Part shown: positions 42,859 to 50,643 of the stretch, one piece after another
Position numbering within the stretch: position 1 is the stretch's first letter
Layout: every line of letters starts with the position of its first letter
Assembly: GCA_022774755.1 (NCBI GenBank)
Contig: JALFLK010000032.1
Span: 1 to 54,786 of the forward strand
Direction: 5' to 3'
Length of the DNA: 54,786 nt
From: a bacterium
GTDB lineage: Bacteria > Bacillota > Clostridia > Oscillospirales > Acutalibacteraceae
The notes under the pieces: generated by a model
What the model was told of the DNA's origin: nothing
Database searches by the model: none
What the model saw: only the letters and a program-made list of their open reading frames with translations
Made by a program: the position numbers and the translations under genes

Positions 42859-43254
42859 ATGAATATTGCGTTGATAGCACACGATGAGAAAAAAGAGCTG
42901 ATGGTTCAGTTCTGTATAGCTTACTGCGGTATTTTAAGCCGAAATACGCTGTGTGCAACGGGTACCACGGGAAAAATTGTATCGGAGGCAACAGGCCTTA
43001 AAATACAGAGGTTCCTTTCCGGCTCCCAGGGCGGCGGACAGCAGATTGCCGCAAGAATTGCCTGCAACGAGGTAGATATGCTTCTGTTTTTCAGAGATCC
43101 TCTTAACTCAAAGCCAAACGAGCCCAACGATATGAACCTGCTGAGGCTTTGCGATATGCACAACATTCCGGTTGCTACAAATATAGCAACCGCCGAGGTG
43201 TTGATTCACGGCCTTGAGCGTGGAGATTTGGACTGGAGAAATATTTTAAAGTAA
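42859..43254 (+). CDS. mgsA: Methylglyoxal synthase-like protein with catalytic Asp replaced
   Basis: A 131-residue protein similar throughout to methylglyoxal synthase, which converts dihydroxyacetone phosphate to methylglyoxal. It has [16 protein letters not shown], the phosphate loop [16 protein letters not shown] with its conserved Asp, and [10 protein letters not shown]. The motif SGPxGGDQQ, whose Asp is the general base (Asp71 in E. coli, Asp60 in B. subtilis), reads SGSQGGGQQ here, with Gly60. Activity may be lost or altered. ATG 42859 is seven bases after GGAGG; TTG 42853 is in frame but less suitable. In Clostridia mgsA commonly ends the mre-min-rodA cluster; rodA is missing here. 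Confidence 0.88.
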   Translation: MNIALIAHDEKKELMVQFCIAYCGILSRNTLCATGTTGKIVSEATGLKIQRFLSGSQGGGQQIAARIACNEVDMLLFFRDPLNSKPNEPNDMNLLRLCDMHNIPVATNIATAEVLIHGLERGDLDWRNILK

Positions 43255-43273
43255 ACAGAGTGATGTAAACGGG

Positions 43274-43298
43274 ATTGGGCGGCATAAGGCTGCCCAAT
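43274..43298 (+). promoter_or_regulatory. Small hairpin in the hisS leader
   Basis: ATTGGGC (43274-43280) pairs with GCCCAAT (43292-43298) around an 11-base loop, 32 bp before the hisS ATG. No T-run and no T-box motif follow. The role is unclear. Confidence 0.35.
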
Positions 43299-43329
43299 AC
43301 TTGTGTTACGGCACAGGAGGAAGGTATAG

Positions 43330-44631
43330 ATGGAGCTTATTACCAAAAAAATAAAAGGAACAGAGGATGTTCTTCCCAAAGAAAGCTACAAATGGCAGTT
43401 TGTAGAAGATATTATGAGAAAAGAGGCGCAAAGCTACGGATTCAAAGAGATCCGCACCCCTGTTTTTGAGCATACAAACCTTTTTTCAAGGGGAGTAGGC
43501 CAGACAACAGATGTTGTGCAGAAGGAAATGTACACCTTTGATACAAAAGGCGGAGAGTCCGTAACACTTCGTCCCGAAGGCACAGCAGGCGCCGCAAGAG
43601 CAGTTTTGGAGCACGGAGTGCTTAACGAGGGCTTGCCCGTAAAGGCAAGCTACTTTGTGTCTTGCTACCGTTACGAAAAACCACAAGCAGGAAGATTGAG
43701 AGAATTCCACCAGTTCGGTCTTGAAGAATACGGCACAAGCGACCCCGTTGCCGACGCAGAGCTTATCTGTGCGGCTCAGTCGATTTTTGACAGACTTCAA
43801 ATCAGGGACATTCACCTGGAGATTAACTCTATCGGATGTCCCCGGTGCCGCAAGGAGTATCACAAGGCGCTTAGGGAGTACTTTGGGCAGTATAAAGACA
43901 AGCTTTGCGAAACCTGCCTTTCAAGGCTTGAGAAAAATCCAATGAGGATTCTTGACTGCAAAAGCCCCGAGGACAAGGAAATAGCAAAAAATGCGCCAAA
44001 GGTTACAGATTACTTGTGTGAAGAATGTCAGGAGCATTTTCAGCAGGTTAAGTCGTACCTTGACTGCGCAGGGGTTGAATATACCGTAAATCCAACTATA
44101 GTAAGAGGTCTTGATTACTACACAAAGACGGTTTTTGAATTTGTCACCGACTATATCGGCGCACAGGGCACGGTATGCGGCGGCGGACGATACGATGGGC
44201 TTATTGAGGAGTTAGGCGGCAAGCATGTTCCGTCATTGGGCTTTGCAATGGGAATGGAAAGGCTTTTGATGCTTATGGAAAAACAGGGAATAGAGATTCC
44301 TGCGCCGAGCCCCTGCGATTTGTATATTGCGCCCTTAGGGGAAGAAGCCAAGAAAAAGGCATTTGCTCTGGTGGGAAAAGTGAGAGAGAGCGGTCTTTTT
44401 GCCGAAACCGACGTTGTGTCAAGAGGCTTGAGAGCGCAGATGAAATACGCCGACAAAATAGGCGCAAGGTTCAGCATTGTGCTGGGTGATGATGAAATTA
44501 CAAGGGGCGAGGCTGTTGTTAAGAATATGGAAACGGGACAGCAGACAAAAATAAGCCTGAACGAGGATTTTATCACAGAATTTATAGATATACACACCGA
44601 GGATGTAAACCGAAAGGTTGCAGGCGTGTAA
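43330..44631 (+). CDS. hisS: Histidyl-tRNA synthetase
   Basis: A 433-residue class II synthetase. Motif 1 lies near the N-terminus; TLRPEGTAGAARAV and YRYEKPQAGRLREFHQFGLEEYG form motif 2. The histidine-binding GLDYYTKTVFEF and GGGRYDGLIEELGG follow, then motif 3 FAMGMERLLMLME and a C-terminal anticodon-binding domain (CDLYIAPLGEEAKKKAF). ATG is preceded by AGGAGGAAGG. It is followed after 10 bp by aspS, a pairing common in Firmicutes, so the two are cotranscribed. Confidence 0.98.
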   Translation: MELITKKIKGTEDVLPKESYKWQFVEDIMRKEAQSYGFKEIRTPVFEHTNLFSRGVGQTTDVVQKEMYTFDTKGGESVTLRPEGTAGAARAVLEHGVLNEGLPVKASYFVSCYRYEKPQAGRLREFHQFGLEEYGTSDPVADAELICAAQSIFDRLQIRDIHLEINSIGCPRCRKEYHKALREYFGQYKDKLCETCLSRLEKNPMRILDCKSPEDKEIAKNAPKVTDYLCEECQEHFQQVKSYLDCAGVEYTVNPTIVRGLDYYTKTVFEFVTDYIGAQGTVCGGGRYDGLIEELGGKHVPSLGFAMGMERLLMLMEKQGIEIPAPSPCDLYIAPLGEEAKKKAFALVGKVRESGLFAETDVVSRGLRAQMKYADKIGARFSIVLGDDEITRGEAVVKNMETGQQTKISLNEDFITEFIDIHTEDVNRKVAGV

Positions 44632-44641
44632 GGAGGACATA

Positions 44642-46423
44642 ATGGCAGAGTATATGACAGGCTTAAAGCGCACCGATTACTGCGGAGATTTAAGAATTTC
44701 CGACTGCAGAAGAGAGGTTACCGTCTGCGGATGGGTACAGCGTCAGCGTGATTTGGGCCAGCTTATTTTTATAGATTTAAGAGACAGAACAGGCATTGTT
44801 CAGCTTGCTTTTACCGACAACACAGACAAAGAGATTTTTGACAAAGCTTTTTCATGCAGGAGTGAGTTTGTGCTTGCGGCTAAGGGAAAGGTCAGAGAAA
44901 GAAGCTCGAAAAATACTGATATTCCCACGGGAGAAATTGAGATTGAGGTTGAAGATTTAAGGGTGCTTTCCAAGGCGCAGACTCCGCCCTTTGAAATTCT
45001 CGACAAAACAGATACAAACGAGGAGTTAAGGCTTAAGTACCGCTACCTTGATTTAAGAAGAGCGCCTTTGCAGAAAAACATTATTATGAGAAGCAAAATT
45101 GCAAAGGTTGCAAGGGATTATTTTTACGAAAACGGCTTTGTAGAAATTGAAACGCCTATGATGATTAAATCTACTCCCGAGGGAGCAAGGGACTATCTTG
45201 TTCCGTCAAGGGTTCACAAGGGCAAGTTTTACGCTTTGCCTCAGTCGCCCCAAATGTATAAACAGCTTCTTATGGTTTCGGGTTTCGACAGGTATATCCA
45301 GCTTGCAAGGTGTTTCAGAGATGAAGACCTGCGTGCCGACCGTCAGCCTGAATTTACGCAGATTGATATGGAGCTTTCTTTTGTAGATGTTGAGGATATT
45401 TTGCAGATTAACGAGGGACTGTTCAAGCGGTTGTTTAAGGAGATTATGAACACCGGGCTTGAGACGCCTTTTGAGCGTATGAGCTATAAGGAAGCTATGG
45501 AAAACTACGGCTCCGATAAGCCCGACATACGCTTTGATATGAAGATTCAGGATATTTCCGATTTGGTTAAAGACAGCGGTTTCGGCGTATTCTCCGGTGC
45601 AGTTGCCGGCGGCGGCTCCGTAAGAGCAGTTGTTGCCAAAAACGCCGCTTCGGTTTACACCAGAAAAGAAATTGACAAGATGACCGAATATGTAAAAGGC
45701 ATAGGCGCAAAGGGTCTTGCATATATAAGATGGGTGGATGACGAACCCTCCTGTTCATTTAAGAAGTTTATGGCAGAGGGAGAGCTTGAGAGAATTTTGT
45801 CAAGGCTTAACGCTGAAAAAGGCGATGTTGTGTTTATTGTTGCAGACAAAACAAGCGTTGTCCTTTCAACATTAGGCGCATTAAGATGCAAGGCTGCTTG
45901 CAAGCTTGATATTATTCCCGATACCTTTAAGTTTTTGTGGATAGTAGATTTCCCGTTCTTTGAATACGACGAAGAAACAGGCGAGTGGGTTGCAATGCAC
46001 CACCCCTTTACAATGCCCAAGGAGGAGTGCTTGCAATACCTTGATTCAGACCCGGGCAAGGTTGTGGCAAAAGCCTTTGACCTTACCTTAAACGGAACTG
46101 AGCTTTCAAGCGGTTCTATGAGAATCACAGACCCCGAGCTCCAGCAAAAAATGTTCAGGGCGCTGAAGATGACAGATGAAGAAATTGAGGCAAAATTCGG
46201 ATTTTTGGTAGAAGCTTACAAGTACGGCGCTCCGCCCCACGGCGGAATGGGCATAGGTCTTGACAGAGTGGCAATGATTTTGAGTAAGGCTGAAAGCCTG
46301 AGAGATGTTACGGCGTTCCCCAAGGTTCAAAACGCCGGCGAGCTTATGTCGGCTTGTCCTTCGGCAGTCGATGAAGAAAATCTTGAGGTTTTGGGCATTA
46401 AAATTACAGAGGAAACAGAGTAA
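44642..46423 (+). CDS. aspS: Aspartyl-tRNA synthetase
   Basis: A 593-residue bacterial-type class IIb synthetase. The OB-fold anticodon domain has VTVCGWVQRQRDLGQLIFIDLRDRTGIVQL, then motif 1 and motif 2 with FRDEDLRADRQPEFTQIDMELSF. The GAD insertion domain is about 280-410, and motif 3 reads GMGIGLDRVAMIL. ATG 44642 follows GGAGG; a longer frame starting at 44618 overlaps hisS and is rejected. The C-terminus (NLEVLGIKITEETE) is typical. The next gene starts 3 bp past the stop. Confidence 0.98.
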   Translation: MAEYMTGLKRTDYCGDLRISDCRREVTVCGWVQRQRDLGQLIFIDLRDRTGIVQLAFTDNTDKEIFDKAFSCRSEFVLAAKGKVRERSSKNTDIPTGEIEIEVEDLRVLSKAQTPPFEILDKTDTNEELRLKYRYLDLRRAPLQKNIIMRSKIAKVARDYFYENGFVEIETPMMIKSTPEGARDYLVPSRVHKGKFYALPQSPQMYKQLLMVSGFDRYIQLARCFRDEDLRADRQPEFTQIDMELSFVDVEDILQINEGLFKRLFKEIMNTGLETPFERMSYKEAMENYGSDKPDIRFDMKIQDISDLVKDSGFGVFSGAVAGGGSVRAVVAKNAASVYTRKEIDKMTEYVKGIGAKGLAYIRWVDDEPSCSFKKFMAEGELERILSRLNAEKGDVVFIVADKTSVVLSTLGALRCKAACKLDIIPDTFKFLWIVDFPFFEYDEETGEWVAMHHPFTMPKEECLQYLDSDPGKVVAKAFDLTLNGTELSSGSMRITDPELQQKMFRALKMTDEEIEAKFGFLVEAYKYGAPPHGGMGIGLDRVAMILSKAESLRDVTAFPKVQNAGELMSACPSAVDEENLEVLGIKITEETE

Positions 46424-46426
46424 GCT

Positions 46427-47209
46427 ATGGATAAGGGGTTAATAATCAGCCTGACTGTAATACTTGTTCTGCTTGCGCTTATATGCGCCGCAGTATTTTT
46501 AATCGTACATAAAGTCCGTGAATTTTCACGCAATGCTTTCGGAACATCATCTTTGTCGGAGGGAATAAAAAATCAGCGTGAACAGCTGGCAGATACGCCT
46601 CGGTCGGTAATGTCAATGACCAGGATTTATCTTCCGCAGATTCAGAGAGATTTCCCGGAGTTTAACTTTGAACAGTATGTGCAGAAGTCGCAGATGCTTA
46701 TTAAGGATTACCTTATGGCAATTTCAAAGCAGACGGAGCTTGTAAATCCTGACGCAGGCGACGACCTGAAAAATCAGGTGGAGAATATTGTTCAGGATTT
46801 AAAATCCTCCGGCAAGTCCCACAGCTACTCCGATATTGTGATTCACGAAACGCAGATTTCCGCTTACAGGAACAACGGAGCAACGGTAGAGATTGCCTTT
46901 CAGTCGTCGGTGGGATGTATGTCATATGTAACCGATGAAAACGGCAGGGTGATTCTGGGCGATAAGGATATAAGGACGCAGACTGTATTTGAAACAGATT
47001 TGGTTTATGTTCAGGACGCTGAAAAAATCAGTGATAACAATTACGGCAAAGGCTCTGTGGGAATTAACTGCCCAAACTGCGGTGCGCCGGTTAAAAATCT
47101 GGGCAAAAAGTTCTGCGAATACTGCGGAACGGCAATTAAAGAGGTTAATATTTATTCCTGGAATTTTAACAGGATAAATGAAATAACGAAAAACAAAAAA
47201 CAATACTAA
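46427..47209 (+). CDS. Membrane-anchored zinc-ribbon protein (YdjH-like)
   Basis: A 260-residue protein with one N-terminal helix (GLIISLTVILVLLALICAAVFLIV). A folded region follows (about 60-205) with RDFPEFNFEQYVQKSQMLIKDYLMAISKQ, which resembles a Tim44-like domain. A zinc ribbon, CPNCGAPVKNLGKKFCEYCG (about 218-237), and a short Trp-containing tail end it. It lies 3 bp after aspS and 12 bp before an SPFH gene. In Bacillus a related pair sits in the PspA envelope-stress operon (ydjGHI); I infer a similar membrane-platform role. No pspA is in the window. Confidence 0.7.
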   Translation: MDKGLIISLTVILVLLALICAAVFLIVHKVREFSRNAFGTSSLSEGIKNQREQLADTPRSVMSMTRIYLPQIQRDFPEFNFEQYVQKSQMLIKDYLMAISKQTELVNPDAGDDLKNQVENIVQDLKSSGKSHSYSDIVIHETQISAYRNNGATVEIAFQSSVGCMSYVTDENGRVILGDKDIRTQTVFETDLVYVQDAEKISDNNYGKGSVGINCPNCGAPVKNLGKKFCEYCGTAIKEVNIYSWNFNRINEITKNKKQY

Positions 47210-47221
47210 GGAGAGATTACT

Positions 47222-48460
47222 ATGGGTATTATTAAGGCGGCGATAGGTGCTATCGGCGGAGGACTTGCAGATTCTTGGCTTGAAGTTATTGAACCTTCGC
47301 CAATGGGTGACAACACCCTTATCTGTCCGGGTCAAAAGGTTACTCAAAACGGAAAGAGCCAGAACAAAAAAGGTTCTGAAAACATTGTGTCAAACGGTTC
47401 TATTATTCACGTTTATGACAACCAGTTTATGATGCTTATCGACGGCGGTAAAATTGTTGACTATACGGCAGAGCCTGGTTATTACAAGGTTGATAACAGC
47501 TCAATGCCGTCACTTTTTAACGGTCAGTTCGGCGATTCCCTCAAAGAAACCTTCAGTCGTATTAAATACGGTGGTATTCCTTCCCAGTCACAGAAGGTAT
47601 TTTTCATAAATCTTCAGGAAATTAAGGGAATTCCCTTTGGTACGCCAAACCCGGTCAACTACTTTGATACTTTCTACAATTCCGAGCTGGAGCTCCGTGC
47701 TCACGGCACATTCTCAATCAAGATTGTAGAGCCGTTGAAGTTCTATCAGGAGGTTATTCCGAAATCCGCAATTACAGAAAACAGAGCCGTTGAATACAGC
47801 GAGGTAAAGGCTCAGTATACAGGTGAATTTGTTTCTGCCTTCGGCGCCGCAATCAACCAGTATTCTGCTGACGGCGAGCGAATCAGCTTTGTAAAGTCAA
47901 AACAGCGCCTGCTCGGTCAGTATATGGCTAAAACTCTTGACGAGGAATGGACTCAGAACCGTGGTATGGAGGTCTTTGCCGTTGCTCCGGAGGTTTCTTA
48001 TACAGACGAAAGCAAACAGCTTATCAATATGCGCAACAAGGGCGCAATGATGTCCGACCAGGCTATTCAGCAGGGATATGTTGCCGCAAATATTTCGGAA
48101 GGCCTTAAAGACGCTGGCTCAAACGCAAACGGCGCAATGGCAGGCTTTATGGGTATGGGTGTAGGTATGAACGCAGGCGCAGGCATTTTAGGCGGATACC
48201 AGCAAAACCCCCACTACAATAACCAGCAGCCCCAGCAACAGCCTCAGCAACCTCAGCAGCCGCAACAACCGCAGCAGCCCCAGCAGACTGCCGGCGCAGG
48301 CGGATGGACTTGTTCCTGCGGTGCCGTAAATACAGGTAAATTCTGTTCTGAATGCGGTTCCAAAAAGCCCGAAGAGCCAAAGAAAAAATTCTGCACAAAC
48401 TGCGGAAGTGAAGTAAACGAGGGCGCAAAATTCTGTCCTGAATGCGGAAATAAAATCTAA
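47222..48460 (+). CDS. SPFH-domain protein with Gln/Pro repeat and two zinc ribbons (YdjI-like)
   Basis: A 412-residue protein. Residues 1-300 form an SPFH/band-7-like domain of the YdjI group (GIIKAAIGAIGGGLADSWLEVIE, PSQSQKVFFINLQEIKGIPFGTPNPVNYFD, LRAHGTFSIKIVEPLKFYQEV). A Gly/Met-rich stretch leads to a run of Gln-Gln-Pro repeats (about 333-357). Two CxC/CxxC zinc ribbons follow: WTCSCGAVNTGKFCSECG and FCTNCGSEVNEGAKFCPECG. SPFH proteins make membrane microdomain scaffolds. ATG follows AAGGAGA. It is probably cotranscribed with the gene before it. The stop is followed by a family B repeat. Confidence 0.85.
   Translation: MGIIKAAIGAIGGGLADSWLEVIEPSPMGDNTLICPGQKVTQNGKSQNKKGSENIVSNGSIIHVYDNQFMMLIDGGKIVDYTAEPGYYKVDNSSMPSLFNGQFGDSLKETFSRIKYGGIPSQSQKVFFINLQEIKGIPFGTPNPVNYFDTFYNSELELRAHGTFSIKIVEPLKFYQEVIPKSAITENRAVEYSEVKAQYTGEFVSAFGAAINQYSADGERISFVKSKQRLLGQYMAKTLDEEWTQNRGMEVFAVAPEVSYTDESKQLINMRNKGAMMSDQAIQQGYVAANISEGLKDAGSNANGAMAGFMGMGVGMNAGAGILGGYQQNPHYNNQQPQQQPQQPQQPQQPQQPQQTAGAGGWTCSCGAVNTGKFCSECGSKKPEEPKKKFCTNCGSEVNEGAKFCPECGNKI
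48223..48291 (+). repeat. CAG-rich microsatellite in the SPFH gene
   Basis: Imperfect tandem 9- and 6-base units of cagcagccc and cagcaacct type encode the Gln-Gln-Pro tract. Such repeats can slip in replication and change the length of the linker without breaking the frame. Confidence 0.75.
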
Positions 48461-48838
48461 ATTTTTTGCGTCGGGTAGATAGCAACATATAATCGGAAAA
48501 GTTTAGTGCCCGAGTTTTACGCTCTAAATGCAGTACATCTGTTTTTCACTTCAGGTAGATAGAGTGCATATGATTGGAAAAGCCTAGTGCCCGAGTTTTA
48601 CACTCTAAATGAAGAACATCTGTTTTTTGCTTCGGGCAGACAGGATTTATCTAATCAGCAAACTTCAATGCCGGACTTTATAATTCGTGTTTTTTACTCT
48701 ATGTTTTAGCTCCGAGCAAACAGCATATTCAGCTGTCTGCTCGGAGCAATTTATATATGACTTTATTTAGTGTTTAACTTTCGTGAACAGAAGGTTTCCG
48801 ATTATATGTTGCTGTCTGCTCGGAGCGAAAAACGGAGG
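48461..48838. repeat. Family B repeat between the SPFH gene and ldh
   Basis: It begins ATTTTTTGCGTCGGGTAGATAG after the SPFH stop. Two tandem units of about 78 bp share CGGAAAAG/TGGAAAAG, then AGTGCCCGAGTTTTACrCTC. A third unit follows, then a strong hairpin (GCTCCGAGCA...TGCTCGGAGC, 48710-48749), then an opposite-sense unit. Outer arms 48481-48499 and 48795-48813 are exact 19-bp inverted complements. The right arm encodes the last residues and stop of ldh. Confidence 0.88.
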
Positions 48839-49755
48839 ATGTCGCAGGAACGATTAAGCTTTTCAAGCTCGCCGTCAGTTAATGAAAGCTCAATTTTTCT
48901 GCTTACTCCGTTTCGGTTAATAATGCAGGGGTTCCCTGCAAAAACGTCGTTTTGACCGTACTCTCCTTCAAGAAGTACCGAGGTGGTGAGAACGGCGTTT
49001 TCGTCAGAAAAAATCGCCCTTACAATCCTTGCGCTTGCCATACCTATTCCGTAGTAGGTGGCTCCCTTTGCGGCGATAATCTGCCCTGCGGCATTTTTAA
49101 CATTTTCGCTTATTTCATCAAGGTGCTTTTTTGTAAAAAGATGCGGATTGTCCTCAATAATATCAAGCACCGGCTTAGTGGAAATAAGTGCCTGGGACCA
49201 AGGCACAAATTCGCTGTCGCCGTGCTCGCCGATAACATATGCGTGAACATTTTTGGGGCTTACATCAAAATAATTGCCCAAAAGGTACCTTAGTCTTGCA
49301 GTGTCCAGAGTTGTTCCCGTGCCTATTACCCTTGAGGGCTCAAATCCCGACAGAGAACAGGTAATTTGGGTCATTATGTCAACAGGATTTGTTGCAACAA
49401 GAAAAATTCCGTCAAAGCCCGATTGAATTACAGGCTCGATTATTGAGCGAAAAACAGCCTCGTTGCGCTTTAAAAGCTCCAGACGGGTTTCCTTTGGCTT
49501 TTGGTTTACTCCGGCACAGATAAGCACAATCTCTGCGTCGTGACATTCCTCGTATCCGCCCTGATAAATTTTCATACTTGATTCGGAAAAAGCCAGCCCG
49601 TGGTTCAAATCCTGAGCCTCTCCGATAGCTTTCTTCTCGTTTATATCGCACAGCACAAGCTCACTGCATACATTCTGATTCAGGGCGGCGTAGGCAAAGC
49701 TCATTCCCACCATACCCGTTCCGATAAGCACAACTTTTCTTCCGCTCTTTGACAT
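48802..49755 (-). CDS. ldh: L-lactate dehydrogenase
   Basis: A 317-residue NAD-dependent enzyme reducing pyruvate to lactate. Key parts are the nucleotide-binding KVVLIGTGMVGMSFAYAAL, NQKPKETRLELLKRN with the substrate-loop Arg, VATNPVDIMT, GTGTTLDTARLRYLLG, the catalytic His in GEHGDSEFVPWSQA and a YGIGMA block. ATG 49755 has AAGGTGG nine bases upstream; a frame extended to 49800 is less likely. After LNRSCDILR the normal tail is replaced by FSLRADSNI, read from the family B repeat, whose arm provides the TAA. A malate dehydrogenase-like specificity is less likely given the NQKP loop. Confidence 0.94.
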   Translation of the reverse strand: MSKSGRKVVLIGTGMVGMSFAYAALNQNVCSELVLCDINEKKAIGEAQDLNHGLAFSESSMKIYQGGYEECHDAEIVLICAGVNQKPKETRLELLKRNEAVFRSIIEPVIQSGFDGIFLVATNPVDIMTQITCSLSGFEPSRVIGTGTTLDTARLRYLLGNYFDVSPKNVHAYVIGEHGDSEFVPWSQALISTKPVLDIIEDNPHLFTKKHLDEISENVKNAAGQIIAAKGATYYGIGMASARIVRAIFSDENAVLTTSVLLEGEYGQNDVFAGNPCIINRNGVSRKIELSLTDGELEKLNRSCDILRFSLRADSNI

Positions 49756-49914
49756 TTTAAATACCACCTTAATATGTTTGTTAGAATTTATATTGCTCAT
49801 AAAAATTGCTTATATTCATCATTTTATATTCTATTATCGAAAAAAGCATTTTGACCGTCATGCTATAATCAAAATATGTAAAATGTTCTGCAAAAGATTA
49901 CCGGAGGGTTAAGT

Positions 49915-50643
49915 ATGATAAAAATAAACAATGTTTCCAAAGAATACGAAAAAGGCGGAGTTAAAGCCGTGGATTCTCTCACCTGGGAGGTTGAGGACGG
50001 TAAAATCACAGGTTTTATAGGCCCCAACGGAGCGGGAAAATCCACTACACTCAAAATGATTACCGGCGTTATTTTCCCGACTCAAGGCAGTATTACCATT
50101 AACGAAATTGACATATCTGCTCAGCCCATTGAGGCAAAAAGACAGTTTGCTTTTGTGTCCGATACGCCTGACAATTTTTTGAAGCTCAAGGGCATAGAAT
50201 ACCTGAATTTTGTTGCGGATATTTACGGCGTTTCTTCTCACGACAGGAAAGAACGCATTACAACCCTTGCCGAGAGATTTGAGATGACCAATGCTCTGAA
50301 TAAAACCATTGCTGATTTGTCCCACGGTATGCGCCAGAAGATAATGCTTATGGGTGCGCTTATTCATATGCCTCCCGTGTGGATTCTTGACGAGCCGTTG
50401 GTAGGACTTGACCCTAATTCAGCACATATTCTCAAAGAGATGATGAAAGAGCATGCCGCCAAGGGCAATACAGTTCTGTTTTCAACTCACGTTCTGGAGG
50501 TTGCCGAAAAGCTGTGCGATAAAATTGCCATAATCAACAAGGGCAAGCTGGTTTATTCGGGTACATTGGAGCATTTGAAGGAAAAATATTCGGGCGAAGA
50601 CTCACTGGAAAATATTTTCCTGGAGGTTGTGAAAAATGTCTAA
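49915..50643 (+). CDS. ABC transporter ATP-binding protein
   Basis: A 242-residue ATPase of an ABC-2 exporter: Walker A GPNGAGKST (about 39-47), the Q-loop region FVSDTPDNFLKLKGIEYLNF, signature LSHGMRQKIML, Walker B VWILDEPLVGLD and the His switch STHVLEVAEKLCD. ATG follows CCGGAGGG. The end overlaps the permease gene by 8 bases. It is divergent from ldh across 159 bp that hold a TATAAT (49864-49869) without a clear -35. The substrate is not predictable. Confidence 0.93.
   Translation: MIKINNVSKEYEKGGVKAVDSLTWEVEDGKITGFIGPNGAGKSTTLKMITGVIFPTQGSITINEIDISAQPIEAKRQFAFVSDTPDNFLKLKGIEYLNFVADIYGVSSHDRKERITTLAERFEMTNALNKTIADLSHGMRQKIMLMGALIHMPPVWILDEPLVGLDPNSAHILKEMMKEHAAKGNTVLFSTHVLEVAEKLCDKIAIINKGKLVYSGTLEHLKEKYSGEDSLENIFLEVVKNV

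Noticed and set aside
43255..43329. T-box riboswitch before hisS
   Set aside because: The leader is only 75 bases with one small hairpin; there is no T-box sequence, specifier loop or terminator.
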